NCBI GenBank assembly: GCA_026874595.1
Contig: CM049306.1
Span: 510,019-574,018, forward strand
Direction of reading: 5' to 3'
Origin: Sipunculus nudus
Lineage: Eukaryota > Annelida > Sipuncula > Golfingiida > Sipunculidae
DNA length: 64,000 nt
Positions 22,901-36,100 of this stretch are shown in pieces (position 1 is the stretch's first letter; each line of letters opens with the position of its first letter). The notes beneath the pieces are model-generated. The model was not told where the DNA came from and did not search any database. It saw only the letters and a list, made by a program, of their open reading frames with translations. Position numbers and translations under genes: made by a program.

Positions 22901-25900
22901 TGGCCGGGGGTTATCGGACAATTGCGAGCAATTTGCGGATTTATCAGGAAAAAAATTGGCCGACCTGAGCGACAAGGAGGGAGGGGCCTGGCTGTCAAAG
23001 TAGCAATTTGCTAGCAATTTACGGATTTTCCAGAAAAAAAAAATTGGCCGTGGGGTATCCGCAAATTGCTAGCAATTTGCGACCTCAGCGACCAGGAGAG
23101 AGGGGGCCTGGTTGTCAAAGTAGCACTTCGCTAGCAATTTGCGGATTTTCCAAAAAAAAAAAAAAAAAAATGGCCGGAGGGTATCGGCAAATTGCCAGCA
23201 ATTTGCGGATTTACCAGGAAAAAAATTGGCCGTGGGGTATCCGCAAATTGCTAGCAATTTGCGACCTCAGCGACCAGGAGAGAGGGGGCCTGGTTGTCAA
23301 AGTAGCACTTCGCTAGCAATTTGCGGATTTTCCAAAAAAAAAAAAAAAAAATGGCCGGAGGGTATCGGCAAATTGCCAGCAATTTGCGGATTTACCAGGA
23401 AAAAAATTGGCAGGGGGGTATCCGCAAATTGCTAGCAAATTGAGACCTGGGAGACCAGGAGAGAGGGGGCCTGGTTTTCAAAGTAGCAATTTGCTAGCAA
23501 TTTGCGGATTTACCAGAAAAAAAAAAATTGGCCGGGGGTATCCCGAAATTGCTAGCAATTTGCCACCTGAGCGACCAGAAGAGAGGGGGCCTGGTTGTCA
23601 AAGTAGCAATTTGCAAGAAATTTGAGGATTTAACAGAAAAAAAAATTGGCCAGGGGGTATCCGCAAATTTCTAGCAATTTGCGACCTCAGCGACCAGTAG
23701 AGAAGGGGCCTGCCTGTCAAAGTAGCAATTTGCTAGCAATTTGCGGATTTACCAGAAAAAAAAATTGGCCGGGGGGTATCGGCAAACTGCTTGCAATCTG
23801 CTACCTGGGCGCCCAGGAGAGAGGGGGCCTGGCTGTCAAAGTAGCAATTTGCTGGCAATTTGCGGATTTACCAGAAAAAAAAAATTGGCCGGGGGTATCC
23901 CGAAATTGCTAGCAATTTGCCACCTGAGCGACCAGAAGAGAGGGGGCCTGGTTGTCAAAGTAGCAATTTGCTAGCAATTTGAGGATTTAACAGAAAAAAA
24001 AATTGGCCTGGGGGTATCCGCAAATTGCTAGCAAATTGAGACCTGGGAGACCAGGAGAGAGGGGGCCTGGTTGTCAAACTAGCAATTTGCTAGCAATCTG
24101 CGGATTTACCAGAAAAAAAAATTGGCCGGGGGTATCCAGGAGAGAGGGGGCCTGGTTGTCAAAGTTGCGACCTGAGCGACCAGGAGAGAGGGGGCGTGGT
24201 TGTCAAAGTAGCAATTTGCTAGCAATTTGCGGATTGACCAGAAAAAAAAAATTGGTCGTTGGGTATCCGGAAATTGGTAGCAATTTGCGACTTCAGCGAC
24301 TAGGAGAGAGGAGGCCTGGTTGTCAAAGAAAAAATTTGCTATCAATTTGCGGATTTACCAGAAAAAAAAATTGGCAGGGGGGTATCGGCAAACTGCTTGC
24401 AATCTGCTACCTGGGCGCCCAGGAGAGAGGGGGCCTGGTTGTCAAAGTAGCAAATTGCTAGCAATTTGCAGATTTTCCAGAAAAAAATGGCCGGGGGGTA
24501 TCCGCAAATTGCTAACAATTTGCGACCTAAACGATCAGAAGAGAAGGGCCTGGCTCTCAAAGTAGCAATTTGCTAGCAATTTGCGGATTTACGAAAAAAA
24601 TTGGCCTGGGGGTATCGGCAAATTGCCAGCAATTTGAGACATAAGAGACCAGAAGAGAGGGGGCCTGGTTGTCAAAGTAGCAATTTGCTAGCAATTTGCG
24701 GATTTACCAGAAAAAAAAAAAATTGGCCGGGGGTATCCGCAAATTGCTAGCAATTTGCGACCTGAGCGACCAGGAGAGAGGGGGCCTGGTTGTCAAAGTA
24801 ACAATTTGCTAGCAATTTGCAGATTTTCCAGAAAAAAAAATGACCGGGGGGTATCGGCAAATTGCCAGCAATTTGCGGATTTACCAGGAAAAAAATTGGC
24901 CGACCTGAGCGACAAGGAGGGAGGGGCCTGGCTGTCAAAGTAGCAATTTGCTAGCAATTTGCGGATTTACCAGAAAAAAAAAATTGGCCGTTGGGTATAC
25001 GAAAATTACTAGCAATTTGCGACCTCAGCGACCAGGAGAGAGGGGGCCTGGTTGTCAAAGTAACAATTTGCTAGCAATTTAGGGATTTTCCAGAAAAAAA
25101 AAATGGCCGGGGGGTATCGGCAAATTGCCAGCAATTTGCGGATTTACCAGGAAAAAAAAATTGGCCGGGGGGTATCCGCAAATTGCCAGCAATTTGATAC
25201 CTGGGAGACCAGGAGAGAGGGGGCCTGGTTGTGAAAGTAGCAATTTGCTAGCAATTTGGGGATTTACCAGGAAAAAAAAATTGGCCGGGGGGTATCGGCA
25301 AATTGCCAGCAATTTGCGACCTGAGCGACCAGGAGAGAGGGGGCCTGGTTGTCAAAGATGCGACCTGAGCTACCAGGAGAGAGGGGGCCTGGTTGTCAAA
25401 GTAGCAATTTGCTAGCAATTTGCGGATTTACCAGAAAAAAAAAAATTGGTCGTTGGGTATCCGGAAATTGCTAGCAATTTGCGACTTCAGCGACCAGGAG
25501 AGAGGAGGCCTGGTTGTCAAAGTAAAAATTTGCTAGCAATTTGCGGATTTTCATGAAAAAAAAAATGGCCAAGGGATATCGGCAAATTGCCAGCAATTTG
25601 CGGATTTACCATGAAAAAAATTTGGCCGACCTGAGCGAAAAGGAGGGAGGGGCCTGGCTGTCAAAGTAGCAATTTGCTAGCAATTTGCGGATTTACCAGA
25701 AAAAAAAATTGGCCGTGGGGTATCCGCAAATTGCTAGCAATTTGCAACCTCAGCGACCAGGAGAGAGGGGGCGTGGTTGTCAAAGTAGCAATTTGCAAGA
25801 AATTTGCGGATTTACCAGAAAAAAAAATTGGCCAGGGGGTATCCCCAAATTTCTAGCAATTTGCGACTTGAGCGACCAGGAGAGAAGGGGCCTGCCTGTC

Positions 25901-26084
25901 AAAGTAGCAATATGCTAGCAATTTGCAGATTTTCCAGAAAAAAAAATGGCCGGGGGTTATCGGACAATTGCGAGCAATTTGCGGATTTATCAGGAAAAAA
26001 ATTGGCCGACCTGAGCGACAAGGAGGAAGGGGCCTGGCTGTCAAAGTAGCAATTTGCTAGCAATTTACGGATTTTCCAGAAAAC
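19990..26084 (+). repeat. ~3,047 bp higher-order repeat, two tandem copies
   Basis: Copy 1 (about 19,990-23,037) and copy 2 (about 23,038-26,084) share the same order of variant monomers, with offsets of 3,046-3,049 bp throughout. Diagnostic variants include the GTAGCACTTCGCTAGC unit with an A-run of about 18 (20,076 and 23,123), CGTTGGGTATACGAAAATTA and CAAGGGATATCGG. Very few substitutions separate the copies. Confidence 0.9.
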
Positions 26085-29000
26085 AAAAATTGGCCAGGGG
26101 GTATCCCCAAATTGCTAGCAATTTGCGACCTGAGCGACAAGGAGGGAGGGTCCTGGCTGTCAAAGTAGCAATTTGCTAGCAATTTGCGGATTTAACAGAA
26201 AACAAAAATTGGCCAGGGGGTATCCGGAATATCCGCAAATTGCTAGCAATTTGCGACCTGAACGACAAGGAGGGAGGGTCCTGGCTGTCAAAGTAGCAAT
26301 TTGCTAGCAATTTGCGGATTTACCAGAAAAAAAAATTGGCCGGGGGGTATCGGCAAATTGCTAGCAATTTGCGACCTGAGCGACCAGGAGAGAGGGGGCC
26401 TGGTTGTCAAATTAGCAATTTGCAAGAAATTTGCGGATTTACCAGAAAAAAAATGGCCGGGGGGTATCCGCAAATTGCTAGCAATTTGCGACCGAAACGA
26501 CCAGAAGAGAAGGGCCTGGCTCTCAAAGTAGCAATTTGCTAGCAATTTGCGGATTTACGAAAAAAATTGGCCTGGGGGTATCAGCAAATTGCCAGCAATT
26601 TGAGACCTAAGAGACCAGAAGAGAGGGGGCCTGGTTGTCAAAGTAGCAATTTGCTAGCAATTTGCGGATTTACCAGAAAAAAAAATTGGCAGTTGGGTAT
26701 ACGCAAATTACTAGCAATTTGCGACCTCAGCGACCAGGAGAGAGGGGGCCTGGTTGTCAAAGTAACAATTTGCTAGCAATTTACGGATTTTCCAGAAAAA
26801 AATGGCCGGGGGGTATCGGCAAATTGCCAGCAATTTGCGGATTTACCAGGAAAAAAAATTGGGAGGGGGGTATCCGCAAATTGCCAGCAATTTGAGACCT
26901 GGGAGACCAGGAGAGAGGGGGCCTGGTTGTGAAAGTAGCAATTTGCTAGCAATTTGGGTATTTACCAGGAAAAAAAAATTGGCCGGGGGGTATCGGCAAA
27001 TTGCCAGCAATTTGCGACCTGAGCGACCAGTAGAGAGGGGGCCTGGTTGTCAAAGTTGCGACCTGAGCTACCAGGAGAGAGGGGGCCTGGTTGTCAAAGT
27101 AGCAATTTGCTAGCAATTTGCGGATTTACCAGAAAAAAAAAATTGGTCGTTGGGTATCCGGAAATTGCTAGCAATTTGCGACTTCAGCGACCAGGAGAGA
27201 GGAGGCCTGGTTGTCAAAGTAAAAATTTGCTAGCAATTTGCGGATTTTCATGAAAAAAAAAAAATGGCCAAGGGATATCGGCAAATTGCCAGCAATTTGC
27301 GGATTTACCATGAAAAAAATTTGGCCGACCTGAGCGAAAAGGAGGGAGGGGCCTGGCTGTCAAAGTAGCAATTTGCTAGCAATTTTCGGATTTACCAGAA
27401 AAAAAAATTGGCCGTGGGGTATTCGCAAATTGCTAGCAATTTGCGACCTCAGCGACCAGGAGAGAGGGGGCCTGGTTGTCAAAGTAGCATTTTGCTAGCA
27501 ATTTGCGGATTTACCAAAAAAAAAAATTGGCCGGGGGGTATCCAGGAGAGAGGGGGCCTGGTTGTCAAAGTTGCGACCTGAGCGACCAGGAGAGAAGGGG
27601 CCTGCCTGTCAAAGTAGCAATATGCTAGCAATTTCCAGATTTTCCAGAAAAAAAAAATGGCCGGGGGTTATCGGACAATTGCGAGCAATTTGCGGATTTA
27701 CCAGGAAAAAAAATGGCAGACCTGAGCGACAAGGAGGGAGGGGCCTGGCTGTCAAAGTAGCAATTTGCTAGCAATTTACGGATTTTCCAGAAAAAAAAAA
27801 TGGCCGGGGGGTATCGGCAAATTGCGAGCAATTTGCGGATTTACCAGGAAAAAAAATTGGCCGGGGGGTATCGGCAAACTGCTTGCAATTTGCTACCTGG
27901 GCGCCCAGGAGAGAGGGGGCCTGGCTGTCAAAGTAGCAATTTGCTGGCAATTTGCGGATATACCAAAAAACAATTGGCCTGGGCATATCGGCAAATTGCC
28001 AGCAATTTGAGACCTGGGAGACCAGGAGAGAGGGGGCCTGGTTGTCAAAGTAGCAATTTGCTAGCAATTTGCGGATTTACCAGAAAAAAAAATTGGCCGG
28101 GGGGTATCCAGGAGAGAGGGAGCCTGGTTGTCAAAGTTGCGACCTGAGCGACCAGGAGAGAAGGGGCCTGCCTGTCATAGTAGCAATATGCTAGCAATTT
28201 GCGGATTTACCAGAAAAAAAAATTGGCCGGGGGGTATCCAGGAGAGAGGGGGCCTGGTTGTCAAAGTTGCGACCTGGGCGCCCAGGAGAGAGGGGGCCTG
28301 GCTGTCAAAGTAGCAATTTGGTAGCAATTTGCGGATTTACCAGAAAAAAAAATTGGCCGGGGGTATCGGCAAACTGCTTGCAATTTGCTACCTGGGCGCC
28401 CAGGAGAGAGGGGGCCTGTCTGTCAAAGTAGCAATTTGCTGGCAATTTGCGGATATACCAAAAAACAATTGGCCTGGGCATATCGGGAAATTGCCAGCAA
28501 TTTGAGACCTGGGAGACCAGGAGAGAGGGGGCCTGGTTGTCAAAGTAGCAATTTGCTAGCAATTTGCGGATTTACCAGAAAAAAAAAAAATTGGCCGGGG
28601 GGTATCCGCAAATTGCTAGCAATTTGCCACCTGAGCGACCAGAAGAGAGGGGGCCTGGTTGTCAAAGTAGCAATTTGCAAGAAATTTGAGGATTTAACAG
28701 AAAAAAAAATTGGCCAGGGGGTATCCGCAAATTTCTAGCAATTTGCGACCTCAGCGACCAGTAGAGAAGGGGCCTGCCTGTCAAAGTAGCAATTTGCTAG
28801 CAATTTGCGGATTTACCAGAAAAAAAAATTGGCCGGGGGGTATCGGCAAACTGCTTGCAATCTGCTACCTGGGCGCCCAGGAGAGAGGGGGCCTGGCTGT
28901 CAAAGTAGCAATTTGCTGGCAATTTGCGGATTTACCAGAAAAAAAAAATTGGCCGGGGGTATCCCGAAATTGCTAGCAATTTGCCACCTGAGCGACCAGA

Positions 29001-29194
29001 AGAGAGGGGGCCTGGTTGTCAAAGTAGCAATTTGCTAGCAATTTGAGGATTTAACAGAAAAAAAATTTGGCCTGGGGGTATCCGCAAATTGCTAGCAAAT
29101 TGAGACCTGGGAGACCAGGAGAGAGGGGGCCTGGTTGTCAAAGTAGCAATTTGCTAACAATTTGCGGATTTACCAGAAAAAAAAATTGGCCGGG

Positions 29195-32030
29195 GGTATC
29201 CAGGAGAGAGGGGGCCTGGTTGTCAAAGTTGCGACCTGAGCGACCAGGAGAGAGGGGGCGTGGTTGTCAAAGTAGCAATTTGCAAGAAATTTGCGGATTT
29301 ACCAGAAAAAAATGAGCCAGGGGGTATCGGCAAACTGCTTGCAATCTGTTACCTGGGCGCCCAGGAGAGAGGGGGCCTGGCTGTCAAAGTAGCAATTTGC
29401 TGGCAATTTGCGGATATACCAAAAAACAATTGGCCTGGGCATATCGGCAAATTGCCAGCAATTTGAGACCTGGGAGACCAGGAGAGAGGGGGCCTGGTTG
29501 TCAAAGTAGCAATTTGCTAGCAATTTGCGGATTTACCAGAAAAAAAAATGGCCGGGGGGTATCGGCAAATTGCCAGCAATTTGCGGATTTACCAGGAAAA
29601 AAAATTGGCCGACCTGAGCGACAAGGAGGGAGGGGCCTGGCTGTCAAAGTAGCAATTTGCTAGCAATTTACGGATTTTCCAGAAAAAAAAAATGGCCGGG
29701 GGGTATCGGCAAATTGGGAGCAATTTGCGGATTTACCAGGAAAAAAAATTGGCCGGGGGGTATCCGCAAATTGCTAGCAATTTGCGACCTGGGCGCCCAG
29801 GAGACAGGGGGCTTGATTGTCAAAGTAGCAATTTGCTAGCAATTTGCGGATTTAACAGAAAAAAAAATGGCCAGGGGGTATCCGCAAATTTCTAGCAATT
29901 TGCCACCTGAGCGACCAGAAGAGAAGGGGCCTGCCTGTCAAAGTAGCAATTTGCTAGCAATTTGCGGATTTACCAGAAAAAAAAAAAAATTGGCCGGGGG
30001 GTATCGGCAAACTGCTTGCAATCTGCTACCTGGGCGCCCAGGAGAGAGGGGGCCTGGCTGTCAAAGTAGCAATTTGCTAGCAATTTGCGGATTTACCAGA
30101 AAAAAAAATTGGCCGGTGGGTATCGGCAAACTGCTTGCAATTTGCTACCTCGGCGCCCAGGAGACAGGGGGCCTGTCTGTCAAAGTAGCAATTTGCTGGC
30201 AATTTGCGGATATACCAAAAAACAATTGGCCTGGGCATATCGGCAAATTGCCAGCAATTTGAGACCTGGGAGACCAGGAGAGAGGGGGCCTGGTTGTCAA
30301 AGTAGCAATTTGCTAGCAATTTGCGGATTTACCAGAAAAAAAATTGGCCGGGGGGTATCCAGGAGAGAGGGGGCCTGGTTGTCAAAGTTGCGACCTGAGC
30401 GACCAGAAGAGAAGGGGCCTGCCTGTCAAAGTAGCAATATGCTAGCAATTTGCGGATTTACCAGAAAAAAAAATTGGCCGGGGGGTATCCAGGAGAGAGG
30501 GGGCCTGGTTGTCAAAGTTGCGACCTGGGCGCCCAGGAGAGAGGGGGCCTGGCTGTCAAAGTAGCAATTTGGTAGCAATTTGCGGATTTACCAGAAAAAA
30601 AAATTGGCCGGGGGTATCCAGGAGAGAGGGGGCCTGGTTGTCAAAGTTGCGACCTGAGCGACCAGGAGAGAGGGGGCGTGGTTGTCAAAGTAGCAATTTG
30701 CAAGAAATTTGCGGATTTACCAGAAAAAAATGAGCCAGGGGGTATCGGCAAACTGCTTGCAATCTGTTACCTGGGCGCCCAGGAGAGAGGGGGCCTGGCT
30801 GTCAAAGTAGCAATTTGCTGGCAATTTGCGGATATACCAAAAAACAATTGGCCTGGGCATATCGGCTAATTGCCAGCAATTTGAGACCTGGGAGACCAGG
30901 AGAGAGGGGGCCTGGTTGTCAAAGTAGCAATTTGCTAGCAATTTGCGGATTTACCAGAAAAAAAAATGGCCGGGGGGTATCGGCAAATTGCCAGCAATTT
31001 GCGGATTTACCAGGAAAAAAAATTGGCCGACCTGAGCGACAAGGAGGGAGGGGCCTGGCTGTCAAAGTAGCAATTTGCTAGCAATTTACGGATTTTCCAG
31101 AAAAAAAAAATGGCCGGGGGGTATCGGCAAATTGGGAGCAATTTGCGGATTTACCAGGAAAAAAAATTGGCCGGGGGGTATCCGCAAATTGCTAGCAATT
31201 TGCGACCTGGGCACCCAGGAGACAGGGGGCTTGATTGTCAAAGTAGCAATTTGCTAGCAATTTGCGGATTTAACAGAAAAAAAAATGGCCAGGGGGTATC
31301 CGCAAATTTCTAGCAATTTGCCACCTGAGCGACCAGAAGAGAAGGGGCCTGCCTGTCAAAGTAGCAATTTGCTAGCAATTTGCGGATTAACCAGAAAAAA
31401 AAAAAAATTGGCCGGGGGGTATCGGCAAACTGCTTGCAATCTGCTACCTGGGCGCCCAGGAGAGAGGGGGCCTGGCTGTCAAAGTAGCAATTTGCTAGCA
31501 ATTTGCGGATTTACCAGAAAAAAAAATTGGCCGGTGGGTATCGGCAAACTGCTTGCAATTTGCTACCTCGGCGCCCAGGAGACAGGGGGCCTGTCTGTCA
31601 AAGTAGCAATTTGCTGGCAATTTGCGGATATACCAAAAAACAATTGGCCTGGGCATATCGGCAAATTGCCAGCAATTTGAGACCTGGGAGACCAGGAGAG
31701 AGGGGGCCTGGTTGTCAAAGTAGCAATTTGCTAGCAATTTGCGGATTTACCAGAAAAAAAATTGGCCGGGGGGTATCCAGGAGAGAGGGGGCCTGGTTGT
31801 CAAAGTTGCGACCTGAGCGACCAGAAGAGAAGGGGCCTGCCTGTCAAAGTAGCAATATGCTAGCAATTCGCGGATTTACCAGAAAAAAAAATTGGCCGGG
31901 GGGTATCCAGGAGAGAGGGGGCCTGGTTGTCAAAGTTGCGACCTGGGCGCCCAGGAGAGAGGGGGCCTGGCTGTCAAAGTAGCAATTTGGTAGCAATTTG
32001 TGGATTTACCAGAAAAAAAAATTGGCCGGG
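29195..32030 (+). repeat. ~1,418 bp higher-order repeat, two tandem copies
   Basis: Copy 1 (about 29,195-30,612) and copy 2 (about 30,613-32,030) correspond unit for unit at an offset of 1,418 bp. This includes the GAGCCAGGGGGTATCGGC unit (29,313 and 30,731) and the GATATACCAAAAAACAATTG unit. Differences are isolated, for example GGCGCCCAGG versus GGCACCCAGG near 29,790 and 31,208. Confidence 0.88.
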
Positions 32031-33199
32031 GGTATCGGCAAACTGCTTGCAATTTGCTACCTGGGCGCCCAGGAGAGAGGGGGCCTGTCTGTCAAAGTAG
32101 CAATTTGCTGACAATTTGCGGATATACCAAAAAACAATTGGCCTGGGCATACCGGCAAATTGCCAGCAATTTGAGACCTGGAAGACCAGGAGAGAGGGGG
32201 GCCTGGTTTTCAAAGTAGCAATTTGCTAGCAATTTGCGGATTTACCAGAAAAAAAAAAATTGGCCGGGGGGTATCCGCAAATTGCTAGCAATTTGCCACC
32301 TGAGCGACCAGAAGAGAGGGGGCCTGGTTGTCAAAGTAGCAATTTGCAAGAAATTTGAGGATTTAACAGAAAAAAAAATTGGCCAGGGGGTATCCGCAAA
32401 TTTCTAGCAATTTGCGACCTCAGCGACCAGTAGAGAAGGGGCCTGCCTGTCAAAGTAGCAATTTGCTAGCAATTTGCGGATTTACCAGAAAAAAAAATTG
32501 GCCGGGGGGTATCGGCAAACTGCTTGCAATCTGCTACCTGGGCGCCCAGGAGAGAGGGGGCCTGGCTGTCAAAGTAGCAATTTGCTGTCAATTTGCGGAT
32601 TTACCAGAAAAAAAAAATTGGCCGGGGGTATCCCGAAATTGCTAGCAATTTGCCACCTGAGCGACCAGAAGAGAGGGGGCCTGGTTGTCAAAGTAGCAAT
32701 TTGCTAGCAATTTGAGGATTTAACAGAAAAAAAATTTGGCCTGGGGGTATCCGCAAATTGCTAGCAAATTGAGACCTGGGAGACCAGGAGAGAGGGGGCC
32801 TGGTTGTCAAAGTAGCAATTTGCTAACAATTTGCGGATTTACCAGAAAAAAAATTGGCCGGGGGGTATCGGCAAATTGCCAGCAATTTGCGGATTTACCA
32901 GGAAAAAAAATTGGCCGACCTGAGCGACAAGGAGGGAGGGGCCTGGCTGTCAAAGTAGCACTTTGCTAGCAATTTGCGGATTTTCCAAAAAAAAAAAAAA
33001 ATGGCCGGAGGGTATCGGCGAATTGCGAGCAATTTGCGGATTTACCAGGAAAAAAAATTGTCCGGTGGTATCCGCAAATTGCTAGCAAATTGAGACCTGG
33101 GAGACCAGGAGAGAGGGGGCCTGGTTGTCAAAGTAGCAATTTGCTAGCAATTTGCGGATTTACCAGAAAAAAAAATTGGCCGGGGGGTATCCAGGAGAG

Positions 33200-36100
33200 A
33201 GGGGGCCTGGTTGTCAAAGTTGCGACCTGAGCGACTAGGAGAGAGGGGGCGTGGTTGTCAAAGTAGCAATTTGCAAGAAATTTGCGGATTTACCAGAAAA
33301 AAAATGAGCCAGGGGGTATCCGCAAATTTCTAGCAATTTGCGACCTGAGGGACCAGGAGAGAAGGGGCCTGCCTGTCAAAGTAGCAATTTGCAGATTTTC
33401 CAGAAAAAAAAATGGCCGGGGGGTATCGGCAAATTGCGAGCAATTTGCGGATTTACCAGTAAAAAAATTGGCCGACCTGAGCGACCATGAGAGAGGGGGC
33501 CTGGCTGTCAAAGTAGCAATTTGCCAGCAATTTGCGGATTTACCAGAAAAAAAATTGGCCGGGGGTATACGCAAATTGCTAGCAATTTGCGAACTAAACG
33601 ACCAGGAGAGAAGGGGCCTGGCTCTCAAAGTAGCAATTTGCTAGCAATTTGCGGATTTACCAGAAAAAAAAATTGGCCGAGGGGTATCCAGGAGAGAGGG
33701 GGCCTGATTGTCAAAGTAGCAATTTGCGGATTTACCAGAAAAAAAAATTGGCCGGGGGGTATCCAGGAGAGAGGGGCCTGGTTTTCAAAGTTGCAACCTG
33801 AGCGACCAGGAGAGAGGGGGCCTGGTTGTCAAAGTAGCAATTTGCTAGCAATTTGCGGATTTACCAGAAAAAAAAATTGGCCGGGGGGTATCCGCAAATT
33901 GCTAGCAAATTGAGACCTGGGAGACCAGGAGAGAGGGGGCCTGGTTGTCAAAGTAGCAATTTGCTAGCAATTTGCGGATTTACCAGAAAAAAAAAATTGG
34001 CCGGGGGGTATCCTGGAGAGAGGGGGCCTGGTTGTCAAAGTTGCGACCTGAGCGACCAGGAGAGAGGGGGCCTGGTTGTCAAAGAAGCAATTGGATAGCA
34101 ATTTGCGGATTTACCAGAAAAAAAAAATTGGCCGGAGGTATCCCGAAATTGCTAGCAATTTGCCACCTGAGCGACCAGGAGAGAGGGGGGCCTGGTTGTC
34201 AAAGTAGCAATTTGCAAGATATTTGAGGATTTAACATAAAAAAAAACTGGCCAGGGGGTATCCGCAAATTTCTAGCAATTTGCGACCTCAGCGACCAGTA
34301 GAGAAGGGGCCTGCCTGTCAAAGTAGCAATTTGCTAGCAATTTGCGGATTTACCAGAAAAAAAAATTGGCCGGTGGGTATCGGCAAACTGCTTGCAATTT
34401 GCTACCTCGGCGCCCAGGAGACAGGGGGCCTCTCTGTCAAAGTAGCAATTTGCTGACAATTTGCGGATATACCAAAAAACAATTGGCCTGGGCATATCGG
34501 CAAATTGCCAGCAATTTGAGACCTGGGAGACCAGGAGAGAGGGGGCCTGGTTGTCAAAGTAGCAATTTGCTAGCAATTTGCGGATTTACCAGAAAAAAAA
34601 TTGGCCGGGGTGTATCCAGGAGAGAGGGGGCCTGGTTGTCAAAGTTGCGACCTGAGCGACCAGGAGAGAAGGGGCCTGCCTGTCAAAGTAGCAATATGCT
34701 AGCAATTTGCGGATTTACCAGAAAAAAAATTGGCCGGGGGGTATCCAGGAGAGAGGGGGCCTGGTTGTCAAAGTTGCGACCTGGGCGCCCAGGAGAGAGG
34801 GGGCCTAGCTGTCAAAGTAGCAATTTGGTAGCAATTTGCGGATTTACCAGAAAAAAAAATTGGCCGGGGGTATCGGCAAACTGCTTGCAATTTGCTACCT
34901 GGGCGCCCAGGAGAGAGAGGGCCTGTCTGTCAAAGTAGCAATTTGCTGGCAATTTGCGGATATACCAAAAAACAATTGGCCTGGGCATACCGGCAAATTG
35001 CCAGCAATTTGAGACCTGGGAGACCAGGAGAGAGGGGGCCTGGTTGTCAAAGTAGCAATTTGCTAGCAATTTGCGGATTTACCAGAAAAAAAAATTGGCC
35101 AGGGGGTATCCGCAAATTGCTAGCAATTTGCCACCTGAGCGACCAGAAGAGAGGGGGCCTGGTTGTCAAAGTAGCAATTTGCAAGAAATTTGAGGATTTA
35201 ACAGAAAAAAAAATTGGCCAGGGGGTATCCGCAAATTTCTAGCAATTTGCGACCTCAGCGACCAGTAGAGAAGGGGCCTGCCTGTCAAAGTAGCAATTTG
35301 CTAGCAATTTGCGGAATTACCAGAAAAAAAAAATTGGCCGGGGGGTATCGGCAAACTGCTTGCAATCTGCTACCTGGACGCCCAGGAGAGAGGGGGCCTG
35401 GCTGTCAAAGTAGCAATTTGCTGGCAATTTGCGGATTTACCAGAAAAAAAAAATTGGCCGGGGGTATCCCGAAATTGCTAGCAATTTGCCACCTGAGCGA
35501 CCAGAAGAGAGGGGGCCTGGTTGTCAAAGTAGCAATTTGCTAGCAATTTGAGGATTTAACAGAAAAAATATTTGGCCTGGGGGTATCCGCAAATTGCTAG
35601 CAAATTGAGACCTGGGAGACCAGGAGAGAGGGGGCCTGGTTGTCAAAGTAGCAATTTGCTAACAATTTGCGGATTTACCAGGAAAAAAAATTGGCCGGGG
35701 GTATCCAGGAGAGAGGGGGCCTGGTTGTCAAAGTTGCGACCTGAGCGACCAGGAGAGAGGGGGCGTGGTTGTCAAAGTAGCAATTTGCAAGAAATTTGCG
35801 GATTTACCAGAAAAAAAAAATGAGCCAGGGGGTATCGGCAAACTGCTTGCAATCTGTTACCTGGGCGCCCAGGAGAGAGGGGGCCTGGCTGTCAAAGTAG
35901 CAATTTGCTGGCAATTTGCGGATATACCAAAAAACAATTGGCCTGGGCATATCGGCAAATTGCCAGCAATTTGAGACCTGGGAGACCAGGAGAGAGGGGG
36001 CCTGGTTGTCAAAGTAGCAATTTGCTAGCAATTTGCGGATTTACCAGAAAAAAAAATGGCCGGGGGGTATCGGCAAATTGCCAGCAATTTGCGGATTTAC